Shown here: positions 26,308 to 35,633 of the stretch, in pieces | Layout of the letters: the number at the start of each line of letters is the position of its first letter | How positions within the stretch are numbered: position 1 is the stretch's first letter | From: JABDMH01 sp964428345 | GTDB lineage: Bacteria; Bacteroidota; Bacteroidia; Chitinophagales; Saprospiraceae | NCBI GenBank assembly: GCA_964428345.1 | Contig: CAYRYD010000014.1 | Location: 1-64,000 of the forward strand | Length of the DNA: 64,000 bases | Direction of reading: 5' to 3' | Position numbers and translations under genes: made by a program | Notes under the pieces: model-generated | Told to the model about the DNA's origin: nothing | The model's database searches: none | The model's input: only the letters and a program-made list of their open reading frames with translations

Positions 26308-27485
26308 GATTCCATTTTTTTAATGTAAGTACTCAGGTCCTTATCTCCCCTTCCCGACAGGTTTATGACAATGACATCATCCGGTCCATACTCCAGGTAG
26401 GACATGGCGGCAAAGGCATGTGCGGATTCCAGGGCTGGAATGATCCCTTCGAGACGGGTCAGGAGAAATGCCGCATCCAGCGCTTCATCATCGGTAATGC
26501 TGACCGCATGAGCTCTCCCACTGGTGATCAGGTGAGCGTGCAGCGGTCCAATACCGGGATAATCCAGTCCGGCTGAAATCGAATAGGGTTCGATGATCTG
26601 ACCATCGGCGGTTTGCATCAGCAGGGTACGGCTGCCATGAATGATACCTTTGCTGCCCAGCACACTGGTGGCAGCCGATTCGCCCGAATGAATGCCATGT
26701 CCGGCGGCCTCCACCGCTATCAGCCGAACGGAAGGAATATCCAGATAGTGGTAAAATGCACCGGCGGCATTACTCCCACCCCCAACACAGGCAATAATCA
26801 TATCCGGATTTTCTGAACCGGTGTGATCTTTGAGTTGCCATTGTATCTCCTCACTGATCACCGACTGAAAGCGGGTTACCATATCCGGATAAGGATGCGG
26901 TCCGACCACCGAGCCGATGATGTAATGGGTATCATCCGGATGATTGATCCAGTCGCGGATGGCTTCGTTGGTGGCGTCTTTCAAAGTCTTGCTGCCACTG
27001 GTTGCCGGAACGACCGTGGCTCCCAGCATCTTCATCCTGGATACATTGGGAGCCTGCCGGGCAATATCGATCTCACCCATATAGACCACACACTCCAGGC
27101 CCATCAACGCACAGACAGTAGCAGTAGCCACCCCATGCTGACCGGCTCCGGTTTCTGCGATGATCCGGGTCTTCCCCAAACGCCTGGCCAATAAAATCTG
27201 ACCGATGGTATTGTTGATCTTATGGGCTCCGGTATGATTCAGGTCTTCCCGTTTCAGATAAATTCTGGCACCAAAATGCTGCGATAATCGCCGGGCGTAA
27301 TACAATGGACTGGGCCGACCCACATAATCCCTTAACAATTCCGTCATTTCATCCTGAAATGCCGGATCCCCAATGATCTGGAGATAGTTATTTTTTAGTT
27401 CCTCCACATTGGCATACAGCATTTCGGGAATAAAGGCACCACCAAATTCCCCGTAAAATCCCTTCTGATCAACTGAATAATGCAT
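26304..27485 (-). CDS. trpB: Tryptophan synthase beta subunit
   Basis: 393 residues from the ATG at 27485; the frame extends to a TTG at 27509, but MHYSVDQKGFYGEFGG is the normal start. It joins indole and serine to make tryptophan using PLP. The Schiff-base lysine is in TGAHKINNT, and the phosphate loop is CVGGGSNA. It overlaps the trpF stop by 17 bases and trpA by 4. All signature segments of the TrpB1 type are present. Confidence 0.96.
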   Translation of the reverse strand: MHYSVDQKGFYGEFGGAFIPEMLYANVEELKNNYLQIIGDPAFQDEMTELLRDYVGRPSPLYYARRLSQHFGARIYLKREDLNHTGAHKINNTIGQILLARRLGKTRIIAETGAGQHGVATATVCALMGLECVVYMGEIDIARQAPNVSRMKMLGATVVPATSGSKTLKDATNEAIRDWINHPDDTHYIIGSVVGPHPYPDMVTRFQSVISEEIQWQLKDHTGSENPDMIIACVGGGSNAAGAFYHYLDIPSVRLIAVEAAGHGIHSGESAATSVLGSKGIIHGSRTLLMQTADGQIIEPYSISAGLDYPGIGPLHAHLITSGRAHAVSITDDEALDAAFLLTRLEGIIPALESAHAFAAMSYLEYGPDDVIVINLSGRGDKDLSTYIKKMES

Positions 27486-28077
27486 CTTTAAAATTTTGGA
27501 TAATCTCAATATTTTTAAATCCCGGATCTACCTCAAACTTACTGTTGATGTCGATACCCGCCCATTTGGGATGCACAAAGGCCTTAAGGGCAGGTACACT
27601 GTCCGGACTGATGCCCCCACTCAAAATAAAGGGTGTCTCTCCGTCATACTTTTGCAGTAAGGACCAATCGAACGATCTGCCGGTACCTCCCGGTAAAATA
27701 CCTTTGGTATCAAATAAAAAATAGTCACAACAACCTTCATAAGGTAGGGTCTCTTTAAAATCAAAATATCGATCGACGGAAAAGCTCTTAATCACAATCA
27801 AATGCTTCTTCCGGTAATAACTGCACATTTCCGGTGATTCCATACCGTGAAACTGAACTCCGTCGAGATGAAAAGCTTTAATCTTCCGAATGATAAATGC
27901 ATCGTCTGCATCGACAAACACTCCGATCTTTTTAGCGGTAATCGCACCGAGATCGGGCGGCTCGGAGACATACCGGCTGGATCGTTGATAAAAAATAAAG
28001 CCAATCCAATCCGGTCCGAGACGCAGAAGGTCTTCAATATTATCTTCGTATTTCATGCCACAAACTTTAAAAATCAT
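27469..28077 (-). CDS. trpF: Phosphoribosylanthranilate isomerase
   Basis: 202 residues, a TIM barrel. It converts phosphoribosylanthranilate to the carboxyphenylamino-deoxyribulose phosphate used by TrpC. The catalytic Cys is in FKVCGMK at the N-terminus and the catalytic Asp probably lies in the GVFVDADD region; DGVQFHG and LSGGISPDSV form the phosphate site. It overlaps trpC by 11 bases. Confidence 0.94.
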   Translation of the reverse strand: MIFKVCGMKYEDNIEDLLRLGPDWIGFIFYQRSSRYVSEPPDLGAITAKKIGVFVDADDAFIIRKIKAFHLDGVQFHGMESPEMCSYYRKKHLIVIKSFSVDRYFDFKETLPYEGCCDYFLFDTKGILPGGTGRSFDWSLLQKYDGETPFILSGGISPDSVPALKAFVHPKWAGIDINSKFEVDPGFKNIEIIQNFKDALFS

Positions 28078-28876
28078 GGCTCACTTCGTGCAGATTCCAT
28101 AGCGTATTAATAAATGTCCTGCATGCTTCACCAGGTTCTTTTGTTTTCATAAAATTCTCACCCACTAAAAATCCATCAAAACCAGCCCTGGCCATCCTAA
28201 TCACCGATGCCGGGTCACTCAGTCCGCTTTCGGAAATTCGCAGAAAGTCTCCCTCCAGCCGGTCGAGTAATCGAATGGAGGCATCCAGATCGACGGTAAA
28301 GTTTTTCAAATTACGGTTGTTAATACCCACAATATTAATGAGGTCATTGATCTTTTCCACCTGACTTACTGTATGCATTTCCAGCAATACCTCCATACCC
28401 AGCGAGCGGGCTATCTCTGCCAGGCGGCGCACTTCAGCCGCCGTCAACACTTCGGCAATCAATAAGATCAGATCGGCTCCGGCACTACGGGCTTCCAGAA
28501 TCTGATATTCATCAATGATAAATTCCTTTCTCAGAAGCGGTATTTCCACCAGAGACCGGGCGGTTTTCAAATCGTCCAGATGCCCTCCAAAATATTCGGC
28601 ATCGGTCAGCACCGAGATCCCGGCACATCCGGCTTCAACATATCCCTTTACTACCGGTTCTACGATCGCCCCAGCGTAAATATCACCTTTGGAAGGCGAC
28701 CGGCGTTTAAATTCTGCAATGATGGCAAAAGGCGCCCTGGCCCGCAGATGTTGCGACATGGAGATGACCGGCCTCTCAAAAAAAGGAGACTGCTCCAGGG
28801 TAGCAACGGTCACCTGTTCCTTTCTGTCCCTGACTTCCCGTCTTTTGGTCGCAATGATTTTTTCTAAAATATCCAC
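28067..28876 (-). CDS. trpC: Indole-3-glycerol phosphate synthase
   Basis: 269 residues, single-domain TrpC (not fused to TrpF). The catalytic Lys is in FKRRSPSKGDI, and ELLRKEFIIDEYQI and GINNRNLKNF are family signatures. It lies 46 bases after trpD and overlaps trpF. Confidence 0.95.
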   Translation of the reverse strand: MDILEKIIATKRREVRDRKEQVTVATLEQSPFFERPVISMSQHLRARAPFAIIAEFKRRSPSKGDIYAGAIVEPVVKGYVEAGCAGISVLTDAEYFGGHLDDLKTARSLVEIPLLRKEFIIDEYQILEARSAGADLILLIAEVLTAAEVRRLAEIARSLGMEVLLEMHTVSQVEKINDLINIVGINNRNLKNFTVDLDASIRLLDRLEGDFLRISESGLSDPASVIRMARAGFDGFLVGENFMKTKEPGEACRTFINTLWNLHEVSHDF

Positions 28877-28922
28877 GATTTGGATTGCTGATTTCAGATT
28901 GCTGATTTTTGATTGATCCCTT

Positions 28923-29912
28923 TTAATTCGCGAGCGTTTTCTTCAGACATCCCAGGGCTTTACCGCTATCGAGTGATTCCCGAGCTTCGTTTATACAATC
29001 CTCAAAACTGCGTTCAGGATGGAAGCGGTGAATTGCAAGGCCGGCATTGGCATAGATCACATTTCTCTGGGCTTCCGTTCCCTTCCCCTCCAGGATGCTG
29101 ATAAAAATTTCGGCTGCTTCGGGGACGGTCTGTCCTCCATACAGATCTTCCTCATTGATGGTGGAAAAACCAAGATCTTCGGGAGCGATAAACCGGTCGG
29201 TGTCACCGGTGCGATAAATAAATCGATCGGTGAGCGAAATTTCATCGTAACCGTCGAGGTTAAATATCACCGCAAAATTCGCCAGGTCTTCCTGTAAAAT
29301 ATATTGGTAAAGCCGGGATAGATTCATGTCATATACTCCCAGAAAATAACGACTGGGACGGGCAGGATTCACAAGCGGGCCCAGCATATTAAAAAATGTT
29401 TTCATGCCCAGAGCTTTACGTACCGGACCCACAGCTTTCATGGCCGGATGAAAAAGCGGTGCATGCAGAAATATCATATTGCTACGGTCCAGGCGCCGGT
29501 TTATTTCATCCGGGTCATTGGAAAACTGATAACCCAGATGTTCCAGCACATTGGAGGAGCCACTCACCGATGATACCCCATAATTACCGTGTTTAGCTAC
29601 GCTGTAGCCGGCACCGGCAACGACAAAGGCAGTAAGGGTCGAAATATTGAAAGTATTTTTATTATCCCCTCCGGTCCCGACAATGTCAATGGAGTCCCTG
29701 CCGTGCAAATCAACCGGCTTGCACAATTGCAACAGGGCATCGCGAAATCCGTGCAACTCATCTTTACTGATGGGCCGCATTTTAAAGACCGTCAGAAATG
29801 AAGCAAGCTGGGCATCGTTATATTTTCCTTCTGCGATGAGTAATAAAATGTCGGTTGCTTCCCGCCTGCTTAGTCTTTTCTGATCAAAAAGTTCTTCCAG
29901 GATCTTTTTCAT
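28923..29912 (-). CDS. trpD: Anthranilate phosphoribosyltransferase
   Basis: 329 residues. It transfers phosphoribose from PRPP to anthranilate. The PRPP loop is IVGTGGDNKNTFNIST and the anthranilate site KHGNYGVSSVSGSSNVLE; FFNMLGPLVNPARP is also diagnostic. It is separate from TrpG. The gap to trpG is 12 bases. Confidence 0.95.
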   Translation of the reverse strand: MKKILEELFDQKRLSRREATDILLLIAEGKYNDAQLASFLTVFKMRPISKDELHGFRDALLQLCKPVDLHGRDSIDIVGTGGDNKNTFNISTLTAFVVAGAGYSVAKHGNYGVSSVSGSSNVLEHLGYQFSNDPDEINRRLDRSNMIFLHAPLFHPAMKAVGPVRKALGMKTFFNMLGPLVNPARPSRYFLGVYDMNLSRLYQYILQEDLANFAVIFNLDGYDEISLTDRFIYRTGDTDRFIAPEDLGFSTINEEDLYGGQTVPEAAEIFISILEGKGTEAQRNVIYANAGLAIHRFHPERSFEDCINEARESLDSGKALGCLKKTLAN

Positions 29913-29924
29913 GATTTACGGTTG

Positions 29925-30545
29925 TTAAGCCAGATAGCGACTGTCCTTTTTCTCAAATAATTTATCCTGATATTTTTCGGCATAGACGAAAAAATTCTTT
30001 AGGATTTTCTTACCCACCGGAGTTAGGATGCTTTCCGGATGAAACTGAACTCCACGGACATTAAACTGCCGGTGCCTGAGAGCCATGATCGTTCCGGACT
30101 CATCTTCGGCAGTAATTTCCAGACAATCGGGAAAATCTTTTTTCTCGACGATCCATGAATGATAACGGCCGGCCTCAAATTGCTTCGGCAGCCCCTCAAA
30201 CAATACATCATCTTTTATCACGGTAATGCTGGTAGCAACTCCGTGATATACCTGATCCAGATTATGCAACCGGCCGCCAAAAACTTCACCGATGGCCTGG
30301 TGACCCAGACATACCCCCAAAATTGATTTGGTCTGGTGATACTGTCGGATCACATCAGGAGTAATTCCCGATTCCGAAGGCAATCCCGGACCGGGTGATA
30401 AGACAATGACATCATACAATTCCACTTCATTCAATCCGATGGCATCGTTCCGGAAGACATCTACCGGATAGGGAATGATCTCGCGGATATATTGCACCAG
30501 ATTATAGGTAAAGGAATCGTAATTATCGACGACTAATATTTTCAT
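29925..30545 (-). CDS. trpG: Anthranilate synthase component II, glutamine amidotransferase
   Basis: 206 residues, class I amidotransferase. It supplies ammonia from glutamine to TrpE. The nucleophile is the Cys of LGVCLGHQAIGE, with His and Glu in QFHPESILT. It begins seven bases after trpE. It could in principle also serve PabB, but its place in the operon favours TrpE. Confidence 0.95.
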   Translation of the reverse strand: MKILVVDNYDSFTYNLVQYIREIIPYPVDVFRNDAIGLNEVELYDVIVLSPGPGLPSESGITPDVIRQYHQTKSILGVCLGHQAIGEVFGGRLHNLDQVYHGVATSITVIKDDVLFEGLPKQFEAGRYHSWIVEKKDFPDCLEITAEDESGTIMALRHRQFNVRGVQFHPESILTPVGKKILKNFFVYAEKYQDKLFEKKDSRYLA

Positions 30546-30552
30546 GGCGGTG

Positions 30553-31950
30553 TTAATTTAATTGTTCTGCTAATACCAGGGCCCTTTTCAGCGCTCCCAG
30601 TTTATTATTGACTTCCTGCAATTCGCTTTCTTCCACGCTGGCTGAAACAATCCCGGCTCCAGCCTGGCGATAGAGCACATTATTCATACTTAAAAAAGAA
30701 CGAATAATGATTGCATGTACGATATCCCCGTTAAAATTAAGAAACCCAATCCCCCCTCCGTAAAACGACCGGTTGATGTTTTCGTACCGGTTGATCAGTT
30801 CGATGGCTTTGTATTTGGGGGCCCCTGAAAGCGTACCTGCCGGAAAGGTATCTCCAAAAATCTGTATCGTATTGGCATTTTCATCCAGTTGACCGGACAC
30901 TTTTGAAACCAGGTGAATCACATGGCTGAAATACTGTACTTCCTTCAATACCTGAACCCTGACATCATGACAGTGCCTTCCGAGGTCGTTACGGGCCAGA
31001 TCCACCAGCATCACGTGTTCGGCATTTTCCTTGGGATCGGCGATCAGTTTTTCAGCGTTTACGGCATCTTCCTCATCCTTTCCTGTGCGCTTATAGGTGC
31101 CGGCAATCGGATTGACATAAGCGGTTTTTCCCTTGATCACCAGCTGGGATTCAGGCGAACTGCCAAAGATTTTGTATGACCCGTAGTCAAAATAATACAG
31201 ATAGGGTGAAGGATTGATCGATCGTAAAACCCTATACACTTTAAATTCATCACCTTTAAACTGCTGACGAAATTGTCTGGATAAAACAATCTGAAATACA
31301 TCACCGATCTGGCAATGATACTTACCTTTGGTAACCAGGTCTTTGTATTCCTCATCGGTTAGATTACTACTCTCCTCACCAACCAGGGTAAAATCATAGT
31401 TGGGAATGTGATAATCATACACCATACGCCGGATCTTGTCCAGCTGGCTGGATTCGCCTTCGAGCCGGTTCTCGATCAGGTATATTTCCTCATTAAAATG
31501 ATTAATGGTAATCAGGTACCGATAAAAAATATAATGCATATCCGGTACCCGGGTCTGATGTTTTGCATCATCAAACCGGATCGTATCAAAATATCGTACG
31601 GCGTCAAAATTAGTGTGCCCGACAAAACCATTGACCGGTACCTGGTTGTTGCTTGATACCTGCATTTCATCGATAAAATTTTTAAATACCTCCGCCACTT
31701 CCATGGATCTGCCAAGACTGATCTTCTTCGTGGTTCCTCCCGGATACCGTAGACTGACGATACCATCTTCTACCCGGATCGAAGCCAGGGGTTCGAAGCC
31801 AATGATCGAATGACTGTTTTCCGAAGACCGGTAGTCATTGCTTTCGAGAAGACAGGGAGATAAAAACCTGTCTCTTATTTTCAGAAAAATCGCCACCGGA
31901 GTCACGGTATCCGAAAGGAGTTTAACCGATTCGGTTATCACTTTTTTCAT
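30553..31950 (-). CDS. trpE: Anthranilate synthase component I
   Basis: 465 residues. It makes anthranilate from chorismate. The N-terminal LLES motif (CLLESNDYRSSEN) is the tryptophan-binding site of feedback-inhibited enzymes, so end-product inhibition is predicted. The C-terminal chorismate-binding domain has the motifs GTLSGAPKYKA and GGIGFLNFNGD. It is the first structural gene of the operon, after a leader peptide and hairpin. Confidence 0.96.
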   Translation of the reverse strand: MKKVITESVKLLSDTVTPVAIFLKIRDRFLSPCLLESNDYRSSENSHSIIGFEPLASIRVEDGIVSLRYPGGTTKKISLGRSMEVAEVFKNFIDEMQVSSNNQVPVNGFVGHTNFDAVRYFDTIRFDDAKHQTRVPDMHYIFYRYLITINHFNEEIYLIENRLEGESSQLDKIRRMVYDYHIPNYDFTLVGEESSNLTDEEYKDLVTKGKYHCQIGDVFQIVLSRQFRQQFKGDEFKVYRVLRSINPSPYLYYFDYGSYKIFGSSPESQLVIKGKTAYVNPIAGTYKRTGKDEEDAVNAEKLIADPKENAEHVMLVDLARNDLGRHCHDVRVQVLKEVQYFSHVIHLVSKVSGQLDENANTIQIFGDTFPAGTLSGAPKYKAIELINRYENINRSFYGGGIGFLNFNGDIVHAIIIRSFLSMNNVLYRQAGAGIVSASVEESELQEVNNKLGALKRALVLAEQLN

Positions 31951-31980
31951 TTCATTTAATTTATGGTTTGTGCCAAAAGG

Positions 31981-32013
31981 AAGCGGCTCGCCGGGTGTTC
32001 CGACGAGCCGCTT
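31981..32013 (-). promoter_or_regulatory. trp attenuator hairpin
   Basis: A perfect 10-bp stem, AAGCGGCTCG with CGAGCCGCTT, closes a 13-base loop and lies between the leader-peptide stop (32044) and the trpE start (31950). In the trp direction it is followed by CCTTTT, an adequate but weak U-tract. Upstream, GTGGTC in the Trp codons can pair with GGCCAC just after the leader stop, the kind of competing stem expected in ribosome-mediated attenuation. Read the other way, it is followed by TTTTTT, but no plus-strand gene leads into it. Confidence 0.8.
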
Positions 32014-32043
32014 TTTTATATGATTTTAACAAAGTGTGGCCTA

Positions 32044-32106
32044 TCAATACACCCTCTTAAGTATATTGTAAGACCACCACCAGTTTTTGTTATTGAATTT
32101 TTTCAT
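32044..32106 (-). CDS. trpL: trp operon leader peptide
   Basis: A 20-residue frame, MKKFNNKNWWWSYNILKRVY, with three consecutive TGG codons at positions 9-11. It begins about 8 bases after the predicted transcription start and ends 30 bases before the attenuator hairpin. When charged tRNA-Trp is scarce the ribosome should stall at the Trp codons and change folding of the leader RNA so that transcription reads into trpE. Position, composition and neighbours all agree; only the exact alternative pairing is uncertain. Confidence 0.88.
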   Translation of the reverse strand: MKKFNNKNWWWSYNILKRVY

Positions 32107-32119
32107 GACTTTCAAGTGT

Positions 32120-32150
32120 CAAATATATGCGCTTTTTCCTTACATGCAAA
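32120..32150 (-). promoter_or_regulatory. trp operon promoter
   Basis: On the minus strand TTTG (32147-32150) is followed after exactly 19 bases by TATATTTG (32120-32127), a full match to the Bacteroidota consensus TTTG-N19-TAnnTTTG. The start point should lie near 32113, leaving only a few bases before the leader-peptide ATG at 32106. Confidence 0.8.
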
Positions 32151-32247
32151 AACTGGACCCAATTTTTTTTGGCAATTGGTTCCTTCAGGTCTTCCCGGCT
32201 TTTTTAAGACGGCAGTACCTATCGCATATCCGGATTGAGAGATCTTC

Positions 32248-33876
32248 TCAAACCATTGTGCCACAATACATTTCTTCACGTATTTGCCTGATAGTCTCAT
32301 CGGCCAGATACTCATCCAGGGTCTTCAGCCGGTCGATCATGCCCCCAGGCGTAATTTCGATGATGCGATTGGCCACGGTTTGGGCAAACTGATGATCGTG
32401 CGAAGTAAAAAGCACCGTTCCCTGGTAGCTGATCAGCGCATTGTTTAAAGCAGTGATGCTCTCCAGATCCAGGTGGTTGGTAGGTTCGTCAAGCATCAAC
32501 ACATTGGCCTGAGCCATCATCATCCGGGAAATCATACAACGCACTTTCTCTCCTCCCGAAAGGACGTTGGACATTTTATGCACCTCCTCCCCTGAAAACA
32601 ACATCTTACCCAGAAACCCCCGGATATACTGCTCGTCCTTATTCTCCGAATACTGTCTCAACCAGTCAATGAGGCCCTGGGGCTCAGCACTGAAATAATG
32701 TTCGTTTTCAAGGGGCAACCAGGCCGTTGTGATCGTCTGACCAAAAGTGAAATGGCCAGAGTCCGGTTGCAGCTCGTTGTTTAGAATCCGGTAAAATGCA
32801 GTCGTCGCCAGTCCGTCTTTTGAAAGAAAGGCAATTTTATCGCCTTTATTGATCGTAAAACTGACATCGCTGAAAAGGAGATTGCCTCCCATACTATAGC
32901 TCAGGTTATTAACCGAAAGGATTTGATCACCCGCTTCCCGTGACTGGGTAAGAATAATGCCGGGGTACTTTCTGGAGGAGGGTTTTATTTCTTCCAGATT
33001 GAGTTTCTCCAACATCTTACGCCGGGAGGTAGCCTGCCTTGATTTTGACGCATTGGCGCTAAACCGGTCAATAAAAGCCTGCATCTCCTTTCGCTTTTCC
33101 TCTGTCTTTTTGTTGGCCGCCAATTTCTGCTGGAGTGCCAGTTGGGAAGACTCATACCAAAAACTGTAATTTCCAGTCACCATATTCATTTTTCCAAAAT
33201 CGATGTCGACCGTGTGGGTACAGACCGCATCCAGAAAATGCCGGTCGTGAGAGACAACAATCACCGTATTCCTGAAGTCGATCAAAAAGTCTTCCAGCCA
33301 GTTTACGGTCTCAATATCCAGGTCATTGGTCGGCTCATCCAGAATGAGAATATCCGGATTACCAAACAGGGCCTGGGCCAATAGTACCCTGACCTTTTGA
33401 TTTCCATTCAGTGCCTTCATCAACTTTTCATGATCACTTTCCCGGATTCCGATCCCGCTAAGCAGGGCAGCGGCATCCGGTTCGGCGTTCCATCCATCCA
33501 TTTCTGCAAATTCCGCCTCTATCTCGGAAGCTTTGATGCCGTCGGCTTCCGAAAAATCCGGTTTGGCATAAATGGCATCTCTTTGTTGTATCAGTGACCA
33601 AAGCTTCTCATGGCCCATCATCACCGTATCGATCACCCGGCAATCATCGTATTCAAAGTGATCCTGTTTCAGGACCGCCATCCGCTTACCCGGTTCGATT
33701 TGAATACTCCCTTGGTTGGCATCCTTTGTTCCGGACAGGATCTTCAGAAAGGTTGACTTGCCGGCTCCGTTCGCTCCAATCACCCCGTAGCAATTGCCCG
33801 GAGCAAAAAACACATTGGCTTCGTCAAACAAAATTCTCTTGCCAAACTGCAGTGAAAGGTTTTCTACTTTAATCAT
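32248..33876 (-). CDS. ABC-F family ATPase (YbiT-like)
   Basis: 542 residues with two nucleotide-binding domains and no membrane part, as in translation-associated ABC-F proteins. Domain 1 has Walker A GANGAGKS (34-41), a weak signature LNGNQKVR and Walker B ILILDEPTND. Domain 2 has a degenerate Walker A region (AFLSKDGLATTAF, no GKS/T) but a good signature LSGGEKVR and Walker B VLMLDEPTNH. The interdomain linker is rich in Lys/Arg (about 235-290). Family members bind the ribosomal E site and relieve stalls. It is probably a housekeeping factor rather than antibiotic resistance. Confidence 0.92.
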   Translation of the reverse strand: MIKVENLSLQFGKRILFDEANVFFAPGNCYGVIGANGAGKSTFLKILSGTKDANQGSIQIEPGKRMAVLKQDHFEYDDCRVIDTVMMGHEKLWSLIQQRDAIYAKPDFSEADGIKASEIEAEFAEMDGWNAEPDAAALLSGIGIRESDHEKLMKALNGNQKVRVLLAQALFGNPDILILDEPTNDLDIETVNWLEDFLIDFRNTVIVVSHDRHFLDAVCTHTVDIDFGKMNMVTGNYSFWYESSQLALQQKLAANKKTEEKRKEMQAFIDRFSANASKSRQATSRRKMLEKLNLEEIKPSSRKYPGIILTQSREAGDQILSVNNLSYSMGGNLLFSDVSFTINKGDKIAFLSKDGLATTAFYRILNNELQPDSGHFTFGQTITTAWLPLENEHYFSAEPQGLIDWLRQYSENKDEQYIRGFLGKMLFSGEEVHKMSNVLSGGEKVRCMISRMMMAQANVLMLDEPTNHLDLESITALNNALISYQGTVLFTSHDHQFAQTVANRIIEITPGGMIDRLKTLDEYLADETIRQIREEMYCGTMV

Positions 33877-33895
33877 TCTTCAATCTAAAAGGGCG

Positions 33896-33903
33896 CAAAA
33901 GTA
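33896..33903 (-). promoter_or_regulatory. Bacteroidota -7 element of the ABC-F gene
   Basis: Minus-strand TACTTTTG fits TAnnTTTG and lies 20 bases before the ATG at 33876. No clear -33 TTTG is seen. Confidence 0.5.
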
Positions 33904-34073
33904 ATCAAATCGAATGACTTGTTTACTAATTCATTGAAAATTAATCTCTTATGCTTAAAAATGGATACTGGGCAGTGATTCAGATCAAAAAAAGCGGATT
34001 TTCAGTCACGATAAAACCACTTTTCAATGTTCATATCCACAGAATGATCAACTTTGCAGCAAACCAGTGAAAA

Positions 34074-34295
34074 ATGATGGAGTCCGGCAAAATGGATGGC
34101 AGAATCCGGAAAAACATTCATACCGGTTTGTTGGTGGAGATTGTCCAGAAGAAAGACCAGCACACCGGTATACTCACGGAAGGCTTGGTGAGAAGAATCC
34201 TCACCAATGCTCCCCATCATCCGCATGGTATCAAAGTGCAACTGGATACCGGAGAAGTGGGGCGGGTGAAAAACATCCCGGAGGACCAGGACTAA
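34074..34295 (+). CDS. ywbE: YwbE-family small protein
   Basis: 73 residues, or 67 if translation starts at the ATG at 34092. The core (GRIRKNIHTGLLVEIVQK, LTEGLVRRILTN, HPHGIKVQLDTGEVGRVK) matches the YwbE / DUF2196 family of small beta-rich proteins. A longer frame starting at 34067 covers the same bases but lacks any family pattern. Function is unknown in all species; the KOW-like fold suggests nucleic-acid contact, which is inference. Confidence 0.85.
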   Translation: MMESGKMDGRIRKNIHTGLLVEIVQKKDQHTGILTEGLVRRILTNAPHHPHGIKVQLDTGEVGRVKNIPEDQD

Positions 34296-34353
34296 ATGAT
34301 CTTTCCCTATCTTTCTAAAGGAACTCAAACTACAAAGTCCTGAATCGCTTAAA

Positions 34354-35571
34354 ATGAACCTGAAATTGTCTGGCCGGGCCCTGTTGTCCATGCAAAAATG
34401 GAGAAAAATGATCCCATTTATTGCATCAATCTTAATGCTCCCCTCATGTAACAGCGGGAGGATGAATCACCCTTCCTGGACTTTCGTAAGCATACCGGAT
34501 TTCCTGAATGTCGACTGTGATTTCCCGCAGGAAGGATGGGAAGATGGCCTCTCCTTCATCCTCCAATCGGTCAATAAGGAAAATCCCGACTTTATTGTGA
34601 TACCCGGAGATCTGGTGATGGGCCATTGGGATGACCCGGAATGGGATAGTGCCGATACGATCGCCAAATATGCCCATCGCTATTACACTGCCTGGATCGC
34701 AAGAATGAAACATCATGATTTAAAATACTACACCTCGGTTGGCGATCATGAAATGGGAGATAATCCATGGAGAGACTCCACCAAACTCGCTTCTCTATCC
34801 CATTACCGCAAAGCATTCAGGGATTACCTGCAAATGCCTCTAAACGGTCCGGACCATTTGAAGGGTACCGCCTTTTGGTGGCGACATAAAAATGTACTCT
34901 TTATCTCCGTTGATGTTTTTGAAGAAGGACAGAGTGATCAGGGTTTGATAAAAGCAGGAGTGTCAGGCCGTCAATTGCGATGGTTAAAGCAAGTCCTGGA
35001 AGAAAATAAGGACATTCAGCATAAAATAGTAATAGGACATACACCGATTTTTGGACCGGTCAGAAAATGGAGTTCGAGTGGACTGATGATTGAAGAAGGC
35101 CGGGATTCCGGATTTTGGCAGGCCATGAAATCTTATGGGGTTGATGCCTATCTGTGTGGCGAAGTACATGCCATCACCTGTACTGAGCGCGATGGGATCA
35201 TGCAAATCGCCCATGGAGGTCTGATCGGTTATAATACGCGCACCAACTATATGGTAGTGAAGGTTTCGGGAAATAAAATTGATTTTGAAATCAAGGAAAT
35301 TGAAATCATGCCATCGGGTGAACATCTCTGGCAAACAAAAACTAATCGTCCGTTGGAAAGAGTCACCATACACGAATCAGACAAATCTGCCGGTTTCTAC
35401 CTGGTAGGTACGGCGACCCTTTATCAAGACCGGGAAAATAAGTTTGTCAACCGTAAGGGATATTTTAATCCGGCATATGAGTTTAGTACAGATCAGGCAG
35501 CACCGGTATTCAGGAAGGGCACACGGCCGGGCATTGTTACTGAGTTGCCAAAGATTGTGGTAGAACCTTAA
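34354..35571 (+). CDS. Calcineurin-like metallophosphoesterase, lipoprotein
   Basis: Up to 405 residues; starts at 34390 or 34408 are also possible and place the signal segment MIPFIASILMLPSC at the N-terminus with a lipobox Cys. Metal-site motifs are PGDLVMGHW, VGDHEMG (Asp replaces the usual Asn of GNHE), IGHTPIF and GEVHAI. The first motif is a variant (SIPDFLNVD instead of SDxH). It probably acts in the periplasm on phosphoesters; substrate unknown. The Asp-for-Asn change may tune activity. Confidence 0.82.
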   Translation: MNLKLSGRALLSMQKWRKMIPFIASILMLPSCNSGRMNHPSWTFVSIPDFLNVDCDFPQEGWEDGLSFILQSVNKENPDFIVIPGDLVMGHWDDPEWDSADTIAKYAHRYYTAWIARMKHHDLKYYTSVGDHEMGDNPWRDSTKLASLSHYRKAFRDYLQMPLNGPDHLKGTAFWWRHKNVLFISVDVFEEGQSDQGLIKAGVSGRQLRWLKQVLEENKDIQHKIVIGHTPIFGPVRKWSSSGLMIEEGRDSGFWQAMKSYGVDAYLCGEVHAITCTERDGIMQIAHGGLIGYNTRTNYMVVKVSGNKIDFEIKEIEIMPSGEHLWQTKTNRPLERVTIHESDKSAGFYLVGTATLYQDRENKFVNRKGYFNPAYEFSTDQAAPVFRKGTRPGIVTELPKIVVEP

Positions 35572-35633
35572 GAAATACCTGAAATTATTCGATTGCCAGG
35601 AATTACCATTCCTTTGAATAAACATCAAATATC

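Noticed and set aside
34067..34318. 83-codon frame overlapping ywbE
   Set aside because: The frame starting at 34074 matches the YwbE family, so this one is an overlapping shadow.
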